Part shown: positions 8,281 to 20,810 of the stretch, one piece after another | Position numbering within the stretch: the stretch's first letter is position 1 | Layout: each line of letters starts with the position of its first letter | Source of the DNA: Kitasatospora herbaricolor | GTDB taxonomy: Bacteria; Actinomycetota; Actinomycetes; Streptomycetales; Streptomycetaceae | Assembly: GCF_030813695.1 (NCBI RefSeq) | Contig: NZ_JAUSVA010000002.1 | Span: 3,162,001-3,226,000, forward strand | DNA length: 64,000 nt | Reading direction: 5' to 3' | Program-made: the position numbers and the translations under genes | The notes under the pieces: generated by a model | Told to the model about the DNA's origin: nothing | What the model saw: the letters and a program-made list of their open reading frames with translations, nothing else | The model's database searches: none

Positions 8281-9513
8281 TCAGTCGCGCCAGAGCAGCA
8301 GGACCGCGCGGTCGTCGTTGATGTCCTTGGCCACCGTCTCGATCAGGCGGGCGGCCGCGCCGTGCCGGCTGGCCGGGCCGGCGCCCGGCACCAGCCGGTC
8401 CGCCTCCCCCATCAGCCGGTCCATGCCCTCGGAGAGGTCCCGGCCGGGCGCCTCCACCATCCCGTCGGTGCAGAGCATCAGCACGTCACCGCGGTTCAGC
8501 CGGCCCCGGACGCCCTCGAACTTGGCGCCGTCGTAGATCCCGAGCAGCGGGCCCTCGGTGGTCTCCTTGACCTCCCAGCGCCCGGCGCCGGAGAGCCGCT
8601 GCATACCGGGCAGGTGGCCCGCCGAGAGCAGCTCGTACTCGCCGGTGTCCAGGTCCAGCACCAGGTGGACGGCGGTGGCGAAGCCCTCGTCCCAGGACTG
8701 CCGCAGCAGGTAGCCGTTGGCCGCGGGGAGGAACTCGTGCGCGGGCAGCGAGCCGAGCAGGCCGCCGAAGGCGCCCGAGAGCAGCAGGGCCCGGGAGCCG
8801 GCGTCCATGCCCTTGCCGGAGACGTCCGCCAGCACCACCTCCAGCACGCGCTGGGCGGGGCCGGTGCGGGAGGCGACCACGAAGTCCCCGGAGAAGGACT
8901 GCCCGCCGGCCGGGCGCAGCGCCATGTCGGCGTGCCAGCCCACCGGCAGCTCGGGCACCCGGCTCTGCACCCGCAGGCGCTCGCGGAGGTCGAAGAGCAT
9001 CGTGGACCCGCCCCACCAGGGCACGCCGACCCGGCTGCGGAACTGCGCCAGCAGCAGGCCGGCCACCCCGGCCGCGCCGACCACCAGGGCGGCGCCGGGG
9101 GTGACGCCGTAGGTGTAGGCGTCGGGGTTCTCGCTGGCGACCCGCTCGCCGGTGTGGATGACCGACTCGGCGGAGAGTCCGACCGCGGCCAGCGCGTAGA
9201 GGACCACCAGGCTGCCGGGGCGCAGCAGCAGGGCGGCGGCCAGGATCGGCAGGACGAGGGCGGTGGGAGGGGCCCAGGCGGGGGCCCAGACGTTGAGCAC
9301 CACCAGGACCGGGACGAGCAGGGCGAGCGCGCCGAGGACGGGCCAGTCGGCGGCGCCGCCGCGGAAGTAGTCGACGCCCGCCGTGCGGAGTTTGCGACGG
9401 ACCTTGCGCTGCCATTTGCGCAGCCTGGCCGCGACGGGGTCCGTGGCCACCTGGGCGGCGTCGGGCCTCGTCGCTGTTGTCTGGGGCGCTGCGCCCGGAG
9501 GTCTGCCAGCCAT
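8281..9513 (-). CDS. Membrane-anchored PP2C/SpoIIE-type serine phosphatase
   Basis: 410-residue protein. A basic N-terminus (RLRKWQRKVRRKLR) is followed by four or five hydrophobic helices (about 55-160), then a cytoplasmic PPM/SpoIIE phosphatase domain (about 185-405). Mn/Mg-binding aspartates are visible in SFSGDFVVAS, VLADVSGKGMDAG, MLCTDGMVEA and the final NDDRAVLLLW. In Streptomyces such RsbU-like enzymes dephosphorylate anti-anti-sigma factors of SigB/SigF-type cascades. No kinase or anti-sigma partner is adjacent. Start ATG at 9511-9513 (MAGRPPGAAP) is preferred over longer upstream frames because coding character begins there. The ribosome site is weak, so a nearby GTG is possible. 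Confidence 0.88.
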   Translation of the reverse strand: MAGRPPGAAPQTTATRPDAAQVATDPVAARLRKWQRKVRRKLRTAGVDYFRGGAADWPVLGALALLVPVLVVLNVWAPAWAPPTALVLPILAAALLLRPGSLVVLYALAAVGLSAESVIHTGERVASENPDAYTYGVTPGAALVVGAAGVAGLLLAQFRSRVGVPWWGGSTMLFDLRERLRVQSRVPELPVGWHADMALRPAGGQSFSGDFVVASRTGPAQRVLEVVLADVSGKGMDAGSRALLLSGAFGGLLGSLPAHEFLPAANGYLLRQSWDEGFATAVHLVLDLDTGEYELLSAGHLPGMQRLSGAGRWEVKETTEGPLLGIYDGAKFEGVRGRLNRGDVLMLCTDGMVEAPGRDLSEGMDRLMGEADRLVPGAGPASRHGAAARLIETVAKDINDDRAVLLLWRD

Positions 9514-9990
9514 GGGGTCCGACCATATCCACCGGCACTGGCCGCCGTCGACGGGATGCGCGAGTGCCGTCCGGAGTTCCTGCGGGGCGCCAACGGGTTT
9601 CGGCCGAGTGCCGCAGCGGCCAACCGTTCCGTCAACAGGCTTGGACGGGTGGGTCGGCGGAACAGGAGCGCGGTGTGCGCGGGACGCGCGCGGTGCTCTC
9701 CGCGCGCCCCCGGGCGCTGCCACTGCTGTGTCGCACGCCACAGCCGCGCCCTGCCGCACCCGCGCCGGGCTGCGGACGGAAGGGCAGAAGCGGGCGGACG
9801 GAAGGGCACATCCGGCCGGACGAACGGCCGGCCGGGCGGCCCTGCGGGCAGGCGACCGGGCGAAGCGGTGGCAGCCGACCGGGCGGGCCGCGGCCGATCA
9901 CGGCGTCCCGGGTGCCGCGCGGCCCGGAACGGCGACGGCCGGCCGCTGCGGGCGAGCGGCCGGCCGTACGAACGTGGTCGTGAGGGGGGA
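9514..9990. other. 477-bp intergenic region, nothing recognised
   Basis: Extremely GC-rich spacer between the phosphatase start and the rpiB stop. The overlapping open frames are Arg/Pro/Gly-rich shadows. No hairpin of terminator strength, operator or RNA was recognised. Confidence 0.5.
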
Positions 9991-10476
9991 TCAGCCCTGC
10001 GGGTGGTGCGCCGGGATCGGGGGCAGCTCGCCGGTGATCTCGTAGTCGCTGAGCATCTCGATCCGGCGGGTGTGCCGGTCGGCGCCGCTGTACGGGGTGT
10101 TGAGGAAGATCTCGACGAACTTGGTCGCCTCGTCCTCGGTGTGCATCCGGCCGCCGATGCTGATCACGTTGGCGTTGTTGTGCTCGCGGCCCAGCTCGGC
10201 GGTCTGCTCGCTCCAGGCCAGCGCGGCGCGGACGCCCTTGACCTTGTTCGCGGCGATCGCCTCGCCGTTGCCCGAACCACCGATCACGATGCCCAGCGCC
10301 TCGGGGTCGGCGGCGGTGCGCTCGGCGGCGCGCAGGCAGAACGGCGGGTAGTCGTCCTCGGCGTCGTAGATGAGCGGTCCGCAGTCGACCGGCTCGTGGC
10401 CGGCCTCCTTCAGCCACTGGACGAGGTGGTTCTTGAGGTCGAATCCGGCATGGTCGGAACCCAGGTACACGCGCAT
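9991..10476 (-). CDS. rpiB: Ribose-5-phosphate isomerase B
   Basis: 161-residue RpiB/LacA-family isomerase interconverting ribose 5-phosphate and ribulose 5-phosphate in the pentose phosphate pathway. It starts MRVYLGSDHAG (Asp9-His10 of the substrate pocket) and has GIVIGGSGNGEAIAANKVKG. Glu72 occupies the catalytic-base position used by the mycobacterial type, instead of the Cys of E. coli RpiB. HNNANVISIGGR is also conserved. The length is normal for actinobacterial RpiB. The start has no obvious ribosome site and may be leaderless. It is transcribed in the same direction as bioY, 141 bp away, but the two are not obviously an operon. Confidence 0.95.
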   Translation of the reverse strand: MRVYLGSDHAGFDLKNHLVQWLKEAGHEPVDCGPLIYDAEDDYPPFCLRAAERTAADPEALGIVIGGSGNGEAIAANKVKGVRAALAWSEQTAELGREHNNANVISIGGRMHTEDEATKFVEIFLNTPYSGADRHTRRIEMLSDYEITGELPPIPAHHPQG

Positions 10477-10617
10477 GCGTATGAGTGTGGCATGCGCCCT
10501 CGGCCGACCGCGGCAGGGGCTCGGCCGTGCCTCGCACGGCCGGCGCGGCCCCCCGCCGCCGGCCGGGACCCCCGCGCGCGCCGGCCCGCCGGGGGCCCAG
10601 CGGCGCGCCGGGAGCGC

Positions 10618-11229
10618 TCAGCCGCGCTTGAGGAGCTTCCAGACCAGCGGGAGCGCCCCCATCGCCAGCAGGGCCTTCAGGCCGTCGCCCACCAGGTACG
10701 GGTAGAGGCCGAGTTCGGCCGCGCGGGCGAGGGGGACGTGCAGCGCGACGGCCAGGTACGGGACGCCGACGGCGTAGATGGCGAGGGTGCCGAGGATCAT
10801 CGCGCCGGCGGTCCGCAACGGGCTGCGGTCGGCGCCGCGGCGGGCGAGCGCGCCGGTGAGACCGGCCGCCAGGACGAAGCCGATCACGTAACCGAGCGAG
10901 GGCATCGCCCAGCCCGAGGTGCCCTGGGCGAACCAGGGCAGGCCGGCCATGCCGGCGAGCAGGTAGAGGCCGAGCGAGGCGATACCGCGGCGGGCGCCGA
11001 GGGCGGTGCCCACCAGCAGCGCGGCGAAGGTCTGGCCGGTGACCGGCACGGGCGAGCCGGGGACGTTCACCGAGAGCTGGGCCGCCAGCCCGGTGAGGGC
11101 CGCGCCGCCTGCCACGAGGGCGAGGTCGCGGGCCTGCGCGCCGAGGCGGGTGGACGCCGAGGGCAGCAGGTCGGCGAGGACGGCGCCGGTGCTTATCGGG
11201 GTGCTGGCGGTGGTGCTGGCAGTGGCCAT
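10618..11229 (-). CDS. bioY: Biotin transporter BioY (S component)
   Basis: 203-residue integral membrane protein with six hydrophobic helices. The BioY pattern is present: GSPVPVTGQTFAALLVG, the small-residue segment GALGARRGIASLGLYLLAGMAGLPWFA, and PSLGYVIGFVLAAGLTG. It binds biotin and works alone or with the ECF energising module (EcfA/EcfT). No ecfAT genes are adjacent, which is usual for solitary actinobacterial bioY. Start ATG at 11227-11229 has GGAG upstream. Just upstream, GGTCAA-N6-TGAACC at 11254-11271 is a poor inverted repeat that might be a biotin-repressor site, but the match is weak. Confidence 0.93.
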   Translation of the reverse strand: MATASTTASTPISTGAVLADLLPSASTRLGAQARDLALVAGGAALTGLAAQLSVNVPGSPVPVTGQTFAALLVGTALGARRGIASLGLYLLAGMAGLPWFAQGTSGWAMPSLGYVIGFVLAAGLTGALARRGADRSPLRTAGAMILGTLAIYAVGVPYLAVALHVPLARAAELGLYPYLVGDGLKALLAMGALPLVWKLLKRG

Positions 11230-11360
11230 CGGGGATCTCCGCAGTCTGGAAGCCGGTCAACCCTTGTGAACCTACGCGTCCGGCAGCTGCGGCACCGTCA
11301 GGGAAACCGACAAAGGGCCGCCCGGCGCCGTTGTCGGGATCGGCGTGACCGACAGCACCC

Positions 11361-11393
11361 ACCGTGACCGGATGGCACGGATCCGGTCACGGT
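11361..11393. repeat. 13-bp perfect inverted repeat between bioY and the permease gene
   Basis: ACCGTGACCGGAT (11361-11373) pairs with ATCCGGTCACGGT (11381-11393) across a 7-nt spacer. It lies in the divergent intergenic region, 115 bp before the permease start. It may be an operator or an RNA hairpin. There is no T-tract. Confidence 0.5.
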
Positions 11394-11507
11394 TCGTCAT
11401 GATCCGGTCCGCATGCTGAGCCCCGGCCCGGGTTTCTTGGCATGGACAGAGGTGGCACCGGATATTGGACCGCTCCACCCGGTATCCGAACAGTCTGGAC
11501 CACCCTC

Positions 11508-12941
11508 ATGGCCCGTATCACCGCGCCACCGGCGATCGAAGAGACGTCCGCCCCGACCTCGGCCCCCGCACCGGCCGACGGCCCCCGGCTCGCCCACGGA
11601 CTCAAGCAGCGGCACCTCTCGATGATCGCCCTCGGCGGCGTCATCGGGGCCGGTCTCTTCGTCGGCTCGGGCGCGGGCATCGCGGCCGCCGGCCCCGCCG
11701 TCATCCTGGCCTTCACCCTCTCCGGCCTGCTGGTCATGCTGATCATGCGGATGCTCGGCGAGATGTCGGCGGCCCGGCCGGCCTCCGGCTCCTTCTCGGT
11801 GCACGCGGAGAAGGAGCTCGGCCCGTGGGCCGGGGTCACCAGCGGCTGGATGTACTGGGTGATGCTCTGCTGCGGCGTCGCCGCCGAGGCCACCGCGGCC
11901 GGCAAGATCATGAACGGCTGGGTGCCCGGCGTCTCGGCCTGGGTCTGGGTCGGCATATTCATGGCCTTCTTCTGCGCCAGCAACCTGACCGCCGTGAAGA
12001 ACTTCGGCGAGTTCGAGTTCTGGTTCGCCGCCGTCAAGGTGGCCGCGATCGTCGCGTTCCTCGTCCTGGGCACCCTGGGCGTGCTGGGCGTGCTCGGCGA
12101 CGGCCACCCCGGCACCGGCAACCTGACCGGTCAGGGCGGGTTCCTGCCCAACGGCACCAGCGGCCTGATCGTCGGCCTGCTGGCCTCGGTGTTCGCCTAC
12201 GGCGGCCTGGAGACCGTCACCATCGCCGCCGCCGAGTCCGAGGACCCGCGGCGCAGCGTCGCCAACGCGGTGCGCACCGCGGTCTGGCGGATCGCGATCT
12301 TCTACATCGGCTCGATGGCCCTGGTCGTCACGCTGGTCTCCTGGAAGGACCCGTCGATCGTCGAGAACGGCCCGTACGTGACCGTCCTGCAGCACCTGGG
12401 CGTGCCCGGCGCGGGCACCATCATGGAGGTCGTGGTCCTGATCGCGCTGCTCTCCGCGATGAACGCCAACATCTACGGTTCCTCCCGGATGGCGTACTCG
12501 CTGGTCGCCCGCGGCCAGGGTCCGAAGGCCCTGGCGAAGATCAGCGGCGGGGTGCCCCGGCTGGCCGTGATCGCCTCCTGCGGCTTCGGCTTCGGCGCCG
12601 TGCTGGCCGGCAAGTTCTGGCCGGACACCGTGTTCACCTGGCTGATGAACACCACCGGCGTGGCCATCCTGGTGGTCTGGTTCTTCATCTGCGTCGTCCA
12701 GCTGCGGATGCGCCGCCGGCTGGAGCGCGAGGCCCCCGAGCTGCTCACCGTCCGGATGTGGGGCTTCCCGTACCTGACCTGGGCAGCGCTGCTGGCGGTC
12801 CTCGCCATCCTCGGCCTGATGACCACCACCGAGGGCAACCGCGAGCAGCTGTACGCGGCGGGCGTGCTGGTCGCGGTGCTCTCGCTGGGCGGCTACCTCA
12901 AGCAGCGCCGCGACGCCCGCACCCGCGCGCTGCGTCCCTGA
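11508..12941 (+). CDS. Amino acid permease, APC superfamily (AAT/GabP type)
   Basis: 477-residue proton symporter with 12 membrane helices. It shows the AAT-family signature LKQRHLSMIALGGVIGAGLF at TM1 and RMLGEMSAARPASGSFS in the TM2-TM3 region. Later motifs are LTAVKNFGEFEFWFA (TM5), VFAYGGLETVTIAAAES (TM6), and NIYGSSRMAYSLVARGQ before the substrate-site region. It is closest in pattern to GABA, asparagine or D-Ser/Ala/Gly permeases. The substrate cannot be decided. ATG at 11508 is chosen because the hydrophilic tail before TM1 then has normal length. The ribosome site is weak. It ends at a strong bidirectional terminator shared with the DsbA-like gene. Confidence 0.92.
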   Translation: MARITAPPAIEETSAPTSAPAPADGPRLAHGLKQRHLSMIALGGVIGAGLFVGSGAGIAAAGPAVILAFTLSGLLVMLIMRMLGEMSAARPASGSFSVHAEKELGPWAGVTSGWMYWVMLCCGVAAEATAAGKIMNGWVPGVSAWVWVGIFMAFFCASNLTAVKNFGEFEFWFAAVKVAAIVAFLVLGTLGVLGVLGDGHPGTGNLTGQGGFLPNGTSGLIVGLLASVFAYGGLETVTIAAAESEDPRRSVANAVRTAVWRIAIFYIGSMALVVTLVSWKDPSIVENGPYVTVLQHLGVPGAGTIMEVVVLIALLSAMNANIYGSSRMAYSLVARGQGPKALAKISGGVPRLAVIASCGFGFGAVLAGKFWPDTVFTWLMNTTGVAILVVWFFICVVQLRMRRRLEREAPELLTVRMWGFPYLTWAALLAVLAILGLMTTTEGNREQLYAAGVLVAVLSLGGYLKQRRDARTRALRP

Positions 12942-12961
12942 CGGCGCGGGCCGCGACCCGC

Positions 12962-13016
12962 ACGACGAAGGGCCTCGTGCCCGTCCTGACCGGACGGGCA
13001 CGAGGCCCTTCGTCGT
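12962..13016. terminator. Bidirectional terminator between permease and DsbA-like gene
   Basis: Perfect 25-bp stem (12962-12986 with 12992-13016) with a 5-nt loop, placed between two convergent genes. Confidence 0.88.
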
Positions 13017-13030
13017 ACCGCCCGCGCCGC

Positions 13031-13663
13031 CTACTCGAAGGACGGGCCGGCCGTACGGGTGCGCTTGATCTCGTAGAAGCCGGGGGTGGAGGCGACCAGC
13101 AGGGTGCCGTCCCACAGCCGGGCGGCGGCCTCGCCGCGCGGGGTCGGGGTGACGACCGGGCCGAAGAAGGCGACGCGCTCGCCGTCCGCCCCCTCGACCG
13201 CGATCACCGGGGTGCCGACCTCCTCGCCGACCAGGCCGATGCCCTCGGCGTGCGAGGCGCGCAGGGCCTCGTCGTGGATGTCGGTGTCGGCGGCGTCCGC
13301 CAGCTCGGCCGGCAGGCCGGCGGCGACCAGGGCGGCCTCGATGGTGGCGCGGTCGCGCGGCAGGGCCTGGTTGTGGAAGCGGGTGCCGATCTCGGTGTAG
13401 AGCCGGCCGAGCACCTCGTCGCCGTGCTTCTCGGCGGCCGCGATGCAGACCCGGACCGCGCCCCAGGCGCCGGCGAGCAGCTCGCGGTAGGCCGGCGGGA
13501 TGTCCTTGTCCTCGTTGAGCACGGCCAGGCTCATCACGTGCCAGCGCACGTCCACCGGGCGCAGCTGCTGAACCTCGATCAGCCAGCGCGAGGTCATCCA
13601 GGCCCAGGGGCACAGCGGGTCGAACCAGAAGTCGGCGGTCTTGCGGTCTTCGGCAGCAGTCAC
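13031..13663 (-). CDS. DsbA-family protein, mycothiol-dependent nitroreductase Rv2466c type
   Basis: 210-residue thioredoxin-fold protein with the inserted helical domain of DsbA/FrnE-like enzymes. The N-terminus FWFDPLCPWAWMTSRW is nearly that of mycobacterial Rv2466c, which uses mycothiol as reductant. Here the active site is Cys18-Pro-Trp-Ala21, so the resolving Cys of the CPWC motif is replaced by Ala and a monothiol mechanism is implied. The cis-Pro loop VGTPVIAV is intact. The GTG start at 13661-13663 is supported by AAGGATC upstream and by family N-termini. It is divergent from pepN, spaced by 220 bp. It likely serves in cytosolic redox or detoxification chemistry. Confidence 0.88.
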   Translation of the reverse strand: MTAAEDRKTADFWFDPLCPWAWMTSRWLIEVQQLRPVDVRWHVMSLAVLNEDKDIPPAYRELLAGAWGAVRVCIAAAEKHGDEVLGRLYTEIGTRFHNQALPRDRATIEAALVAAGLPAELADAADTDIHDEALRASHAEGIGLVGEEVGTPVIAVEGADGERVAFFGPVVTPTPRGEAAARLWDGTLLVASTPGFYEIKRTRTAGPSFE

Positions 13664-13883
13664 GGCCTTGTGATCCTTCGGTGAGTCGGGCTCCGGACAC
13701 GGGTAGTACCCAAGGGCCCAACGCCCCAACCCGCCCGCTGATTCCGCCCGGCCGTCACCGGCCTGTGCAATGGTACCGACCGGCGGGCCCGTGAAAGGAT
13801 GCCCGGGAAAGCGCCGGCCGCCGACCAGCGGCCCGCGGACCGCAGAACGCACCACCGTGCGAGCCGGACAAAGGAGTACCGCC

Positions 13884-16448
13884 GTGCCGGGCAAGAACCT
13901 GAGCCGTGAGGAAGCCCAGCAGCGGGCCGGCATCCTGGAGGTGGACGGCTACCGGGTGCACCTCGACGTGACCTCGGCCACCGACCCCGCGGCCGGTACC
14001 TTCCGCTCCAGCACCACCATCGGCTTCCGCTGCTCCGAGCCGGGCACCGCCACCTTCGTGGACCTGCTGGCACCCGCCGTGCGCTCGGTGCGCCTCAACG
14101 GCCGCGAGCTGGCCCCGGCCGAGGTCTTCGACGGCGCCCGGATCACCCTGGCGGGCCTGGCCGCGGAGAACGTCCTGGAGGTGGAGGCGGACTGCGCGTA
14201 CAGCCGCACCGGCGAGGGCCTGCACCGGTTCACGGACCCCGCGGACGGCGAGACCTACCTCTACACCCACTACGAGCCGGCCGACGCCCGCCGGGTCTTC
14301 GCCGACTTCGAACAGCCCGACCTGAAGGCGCCGTTCACCTTCTCGGTGACCGCGCCGGCCGCCTGGGACGTCTGGTCGAACGCCGTCCACGAGAACGTCA
14401 AGGACGAAGGCACCGCCCGCACCTGGGAGTTCGCGCCGACCCGGCCGATCTCGACGTACCTCACCGCCGTGGTGGCCGGCCCGTACCACGTCGAGCGCGA
14501 CCACTACAGCCGCGAACTGCCCGACGGCAGCACCCTGGAGATCCCGCTCTCGGCGCTCTGCCGCAGGTCGCTGGCCCCCTACTTCGACGCGGACGAGATC
14601 CTCGGCGTCACCAAGCAGGGCCTGGACTACTTCCACCAGGAGTTCGACTACCCGTACCCGTTCGGCAAGTACGACCAGGCCTTCGTCCCCGAGTACAACA
14701 TCGGCGCGATGGAGAACCCCGGCTGTGTGACCTTCCGCGAGGAGTTCATCTTCCGCTCCAAGGTCACCGAGGCCGCCTACGAGGGCCGGGCCAACGTCGT
14801 CCTGCACGAGATGGCGCACATGTGGTTCGGCGACCTGGTCACCATGCGCTGGTGGGACGACCTGTGGCTGAAGGAGTCCTTCGCCGACTTCATGGGCTCG
14901 TACGCGCTGCTCGCCGCGGGCACCAAGTACGGCTCGGCCTGGATCACCTTCGCCAACCAGCGCAAGGCCTGGGCCTACCGGCAGGACCAGTTCCCGACCA
15001 CCCACCCGATCACCGCCGACATCCGGGACCTGGAGGACGCCAAGCTCAACTTCGACGGCATCACCTACGCCAAGGGCGCCGCGGTGCTCAAGCAGTTGGT
15101 GGCGTACGTCGGACGGGACGCCTTCTTCGAGGGCGCCAGGCGCTACTTCAAGCGGCACGCCTACGGCAACACCGTCCTGGACGACCTGCTCGGCGCGCTG
15201 GAGGAGACCAGCGGGCGCGACCTCACCTCCTGGGCCCGCGCCTGGCTGCAGACCGCGGGCGTCAACGCGCTCACCCCGCAGCTCACCGTCGACGCGGAGG
15301 GCCGGATCACCGAGCTCGCCGTCCTGCAGGACGGCGAGCCGCAGCGCCCGCACCGGGTCGCCGTCGGCTGCTACGACCGGGACGCGGACGGCGCCCTGGT
15401 GCGCACCGACCGGATCGAGCTCGACGTCACCGGCGCGCGCACGGTCGTCGCCGAACTCGCCGGGCGGCCCCGGCCGGCCCTGGTGCTGGTCAACGACGAC
15501 GACCTCACGTACTGCAAGATCCGCTTCGACGCGGAGTCGCTGGAGACCCTGCGCACCGGCCTCGGCGACATCAGCGACGGCCTCGCCCGGGCGCTCAGCT
15601 GGTCGGCGGTCTGGAACCTCACCCGGGACGGCCTGATGCCCGCCCGCGACTACGTCGCGCTGGTGCTGCGGTTCGCCGGGCAGGAGTCCAACATCGGCGT
15701 CCTGCAGTCCCTGCACCAGCAGGTCAAGGACGCGGTCGACCTCTACGCCGACCCGGCCTGGCGGGCCGAGGGCGGCCGGCTGCTCGCCGAGGGCGCGCTG
15801 CGGGAGCTGCGCGCCGCCGCGCCCGGCGGCGACCACCAGCTGGCCTGGGCACGCTTCCTGGCCCAGACCGCGAGCGGCTCCGAGCACCTGCGCCTGGTCC
15901 GCGGCCTGCTGGCCGGCAGCGCCCGGATCGACGGCCTGGCCGTCGACCAGGAGCTGCGCTGGTCGTTCTGGCTGGCGCTCGCCGCCGCCGGCGAGGCGAC
16001 CGACGAGGAACTGGCCGGCGAACTCGCCGCCGACAACACCGCCGGCGGCCGGCGGCAGTACACCCAGTGCCTGGCCGCCCGCCCGACCCCCGAGGCCAAG
16101 GCCGCCGCCTGGTCCGCCGTGATCGAGTCCGACGAGCTGCCCAACGCCCTGGTGGAGGCGCAGATCGCGGGCTTCGCCCCGGCCGGCCAGCGCGAGCTCA
16201 CCGCCCCGTACGCCGAGCGGTACTTCGGGGTGCTGGAGCGGATCTGGGCGGAGCGCACCATCGAGATCGCGATGCGCATCGTCGGCGGGTTCTTCCCCCG
16301 GCTGCAGATCAGCACCCGGACGCTGGCCGCCGCCGACGCCTGGCTGAGCGGCCACCCGGACGCTGCGCCCGCGCTGCGCCGGCTCGTGCTGGAGTGCCGG
16401 GACGACCTGGCCCGGGCGCTGCGGGCCCAGGCCTGCGACCGCGTCTGA
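13884..16448 (+). CDS. pepN: Aminopeptidase N (M1 family)
   Basis: 854-residue zinc aminopeptidase that releases N-terminal residues from peptides in the cytosol. The exopeptidase motif GAMEN is at 274-278. The zinc site HEMAH is at 308-312 with the third ligand Glu at about 331 (LKESFAD). The N-terminal beta-domain and the C-terminal ERAP1-like helical domain (about 500-840) are complete. The length matches Streptomyces PepN (about 850). The start is GTG at 13884 after AAGGAG, although the frame is open upstream. No signal peptide is present. It is convergent with the chitinase gene through a shared hairpin. Confidence 0.96.
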   Translation: MPGKNLSREEAQQRAGILEVDGYRVHLDVTSATDPAAGTFRSSTTIGFRCSEPGTATFVDLLAPAVRSVRLNGRELAPAEVFDGARITLAGLAAENVLEVEADCAYSRTGEGLHRFTDPADGETYLYTHYEPADARRVFADFEQPDLKAPFTFSVTAPAAWDVWSNAVHENVKDEGTARTWEFAPTRPISTYLTAVVAGPYHVERDHYSRELPDGSTLEIPLSALCRRSLAPYFDADEILGVTKQGLDYFHQEFDYPYPFGKYDQAFVPEYNIGAMENPGCVTFREEFIFRSKVTEAAYEGRANVVLHEMAHMWFGDLVTMRWWDDLWLKESFADFMGSYALLAAGTKYGSAWITFANQRKAWAYRQDQFPTTHPITADIRDLEDAKLNFDGITYAKGAAVLKQLVAYVGRDAFFEGARRYFKRHAYGNTVLDDLLGALEETSGRDLTSWARAWLQTAGVNALTPQLTVDAEGRITELAVLQDGEPQRPHRVAVGCYDRDADGALVRTDRIELDVTGARTVVAELAGRPRPALVLVNDDDLTYCKIRFDAESLETLRTGLGDISDGLARALSWSAVWNLTRDGLMPARDYVALVLRFAGQESNIGVLQSLHQQVKDAVDLYADPAWRAEGGRLLAEGALRELRAAAPGGDHQLAWARFLAQTASGSEHLRLVRGLLAGSARIDGLAVDQELRWSFWLALAAAGEATDEELAGELAADNTAGGRRQYTQCLAARPTPEAKAAAWSAVIESDELPNALVEAQIAGFAPAGQRELTAPYAERYFGVLERIWAERTIEIAMRIVGGFFPRLQISTRTLAAADAWLSGHPDAAPALRRLVLECRDDLARALRAQACDRV

Positions 16449-16460
16449 CCCCGGCACGCG

Positions 16461-16505
16461 GAAGGGGCCGTCCGGGGTGGCACTCCCACCCCGGACGGCC
16501 CCTTC
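16461..16505. terminator. Bidirectional terminator between pepN and chitinase
   Basis: Perfect 20-bp stem (16461-16480 with 16486-16505) with loop CACTC, centred between the two convergent stop codons. Confidence 0.88.
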
Positions 16506-16511
16506 GCCGGC

Positions 16512-17837
<1,326 letters not shown>

Positions 17838-17874
17838 ACGAGAAGACCCCGTGGCTCTCTCTGAGTCAGCACTT

Positions 17875-17911
17875 AATGGTCTGGACCAAGCTGAAACAGA
17901 GGTTTAGTCCA
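17875..17911 (-). promoter_or_regulatory. DasR-type (dre) operator and degenerate second copy upstream of chitinase
   Basis: TGGTCTGGACCA at 17877-17888 is a perfect 5-bp inverted repeat with a 2-bp centre and differs by one base from the chitinase/DasR core TGGTCTAGACCA. A second imperfect copy, AGGTTTAGTCCA (8 of 12), lies at 17900-17911. It recalls the direct-repeat arrangement of Streptomyces chitinase promoters. Regulation is inferred. Confidence 0.75.
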
Positions 17912-18003
17912 CTCGGGCACCTCCGCACAAGGGGTAGCGGCCCACGGATTCGCCCGGACGGGCCGCCAACATCCCGTCCGGGCACGGTTCCTGGCACGAC
18001 GAA

Positions 18004-18039
18004 GGCCGGGCCGCACCCCCGTGGGGATGCGGCCCGGCC
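18004..18039 (-). terminator. Terminator hairpin after acnA
   Basis: 12-bp stem GGCCGGGCCGCA with TGCGGCCCGGCC, extended by an internal CCCC-GGGG pairing. It lies 19 bp past the aconitase stop. Confidence 0.75.
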
Positions 18040-18057
18040 CGGTGCCTACGGCGTCGG

Positions 18058-20703
<2,646 letters not shown>

Positions 20704-20750
20704 GACTGACTCCTTTTAGGTGCTTCGTGCGGTGCCCGGCCCCTCGGTGC

Positions 20751-20784
20751 TAAGGTCTGCCTAACTTAGGTCTACCTAACCCGG
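20751..20784 (-). promoter_or_regulatory. Two overlapping iron-box-like (DmdR1/IdeR-type) sites in acnA leader
   Basis: Read on the minus strand, two 19-mers share the core GTTAGG-N-AGACCT and start 15 bp apart (20766-20784 and 20751-20769). By eye they match the Streptomyces iron box TTAGGTTAGGCTCACCTAA at about 13 and 14 of 19 positions. They lie between the predicted promoter and the start codon. Confidence 0.55.
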
Positions 20785-20810
20785 ATCGCCGGTGAGCGCC
20801 TCTCGGCAAG

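Noticed and set aside
11254..11271. BioQ/BirA operator before bioY
   Set aside because: Only 4 of 6 arm positions pair, so it is not strong enough to list as a feature.
8362..11367. A 1001-codon plus-strand frame
   Set aside because: Shadow of the phosphatase, rpiB and bioY genes; the translation is Arg/Gly/Gln-rich with no domain and opposite codon bias.
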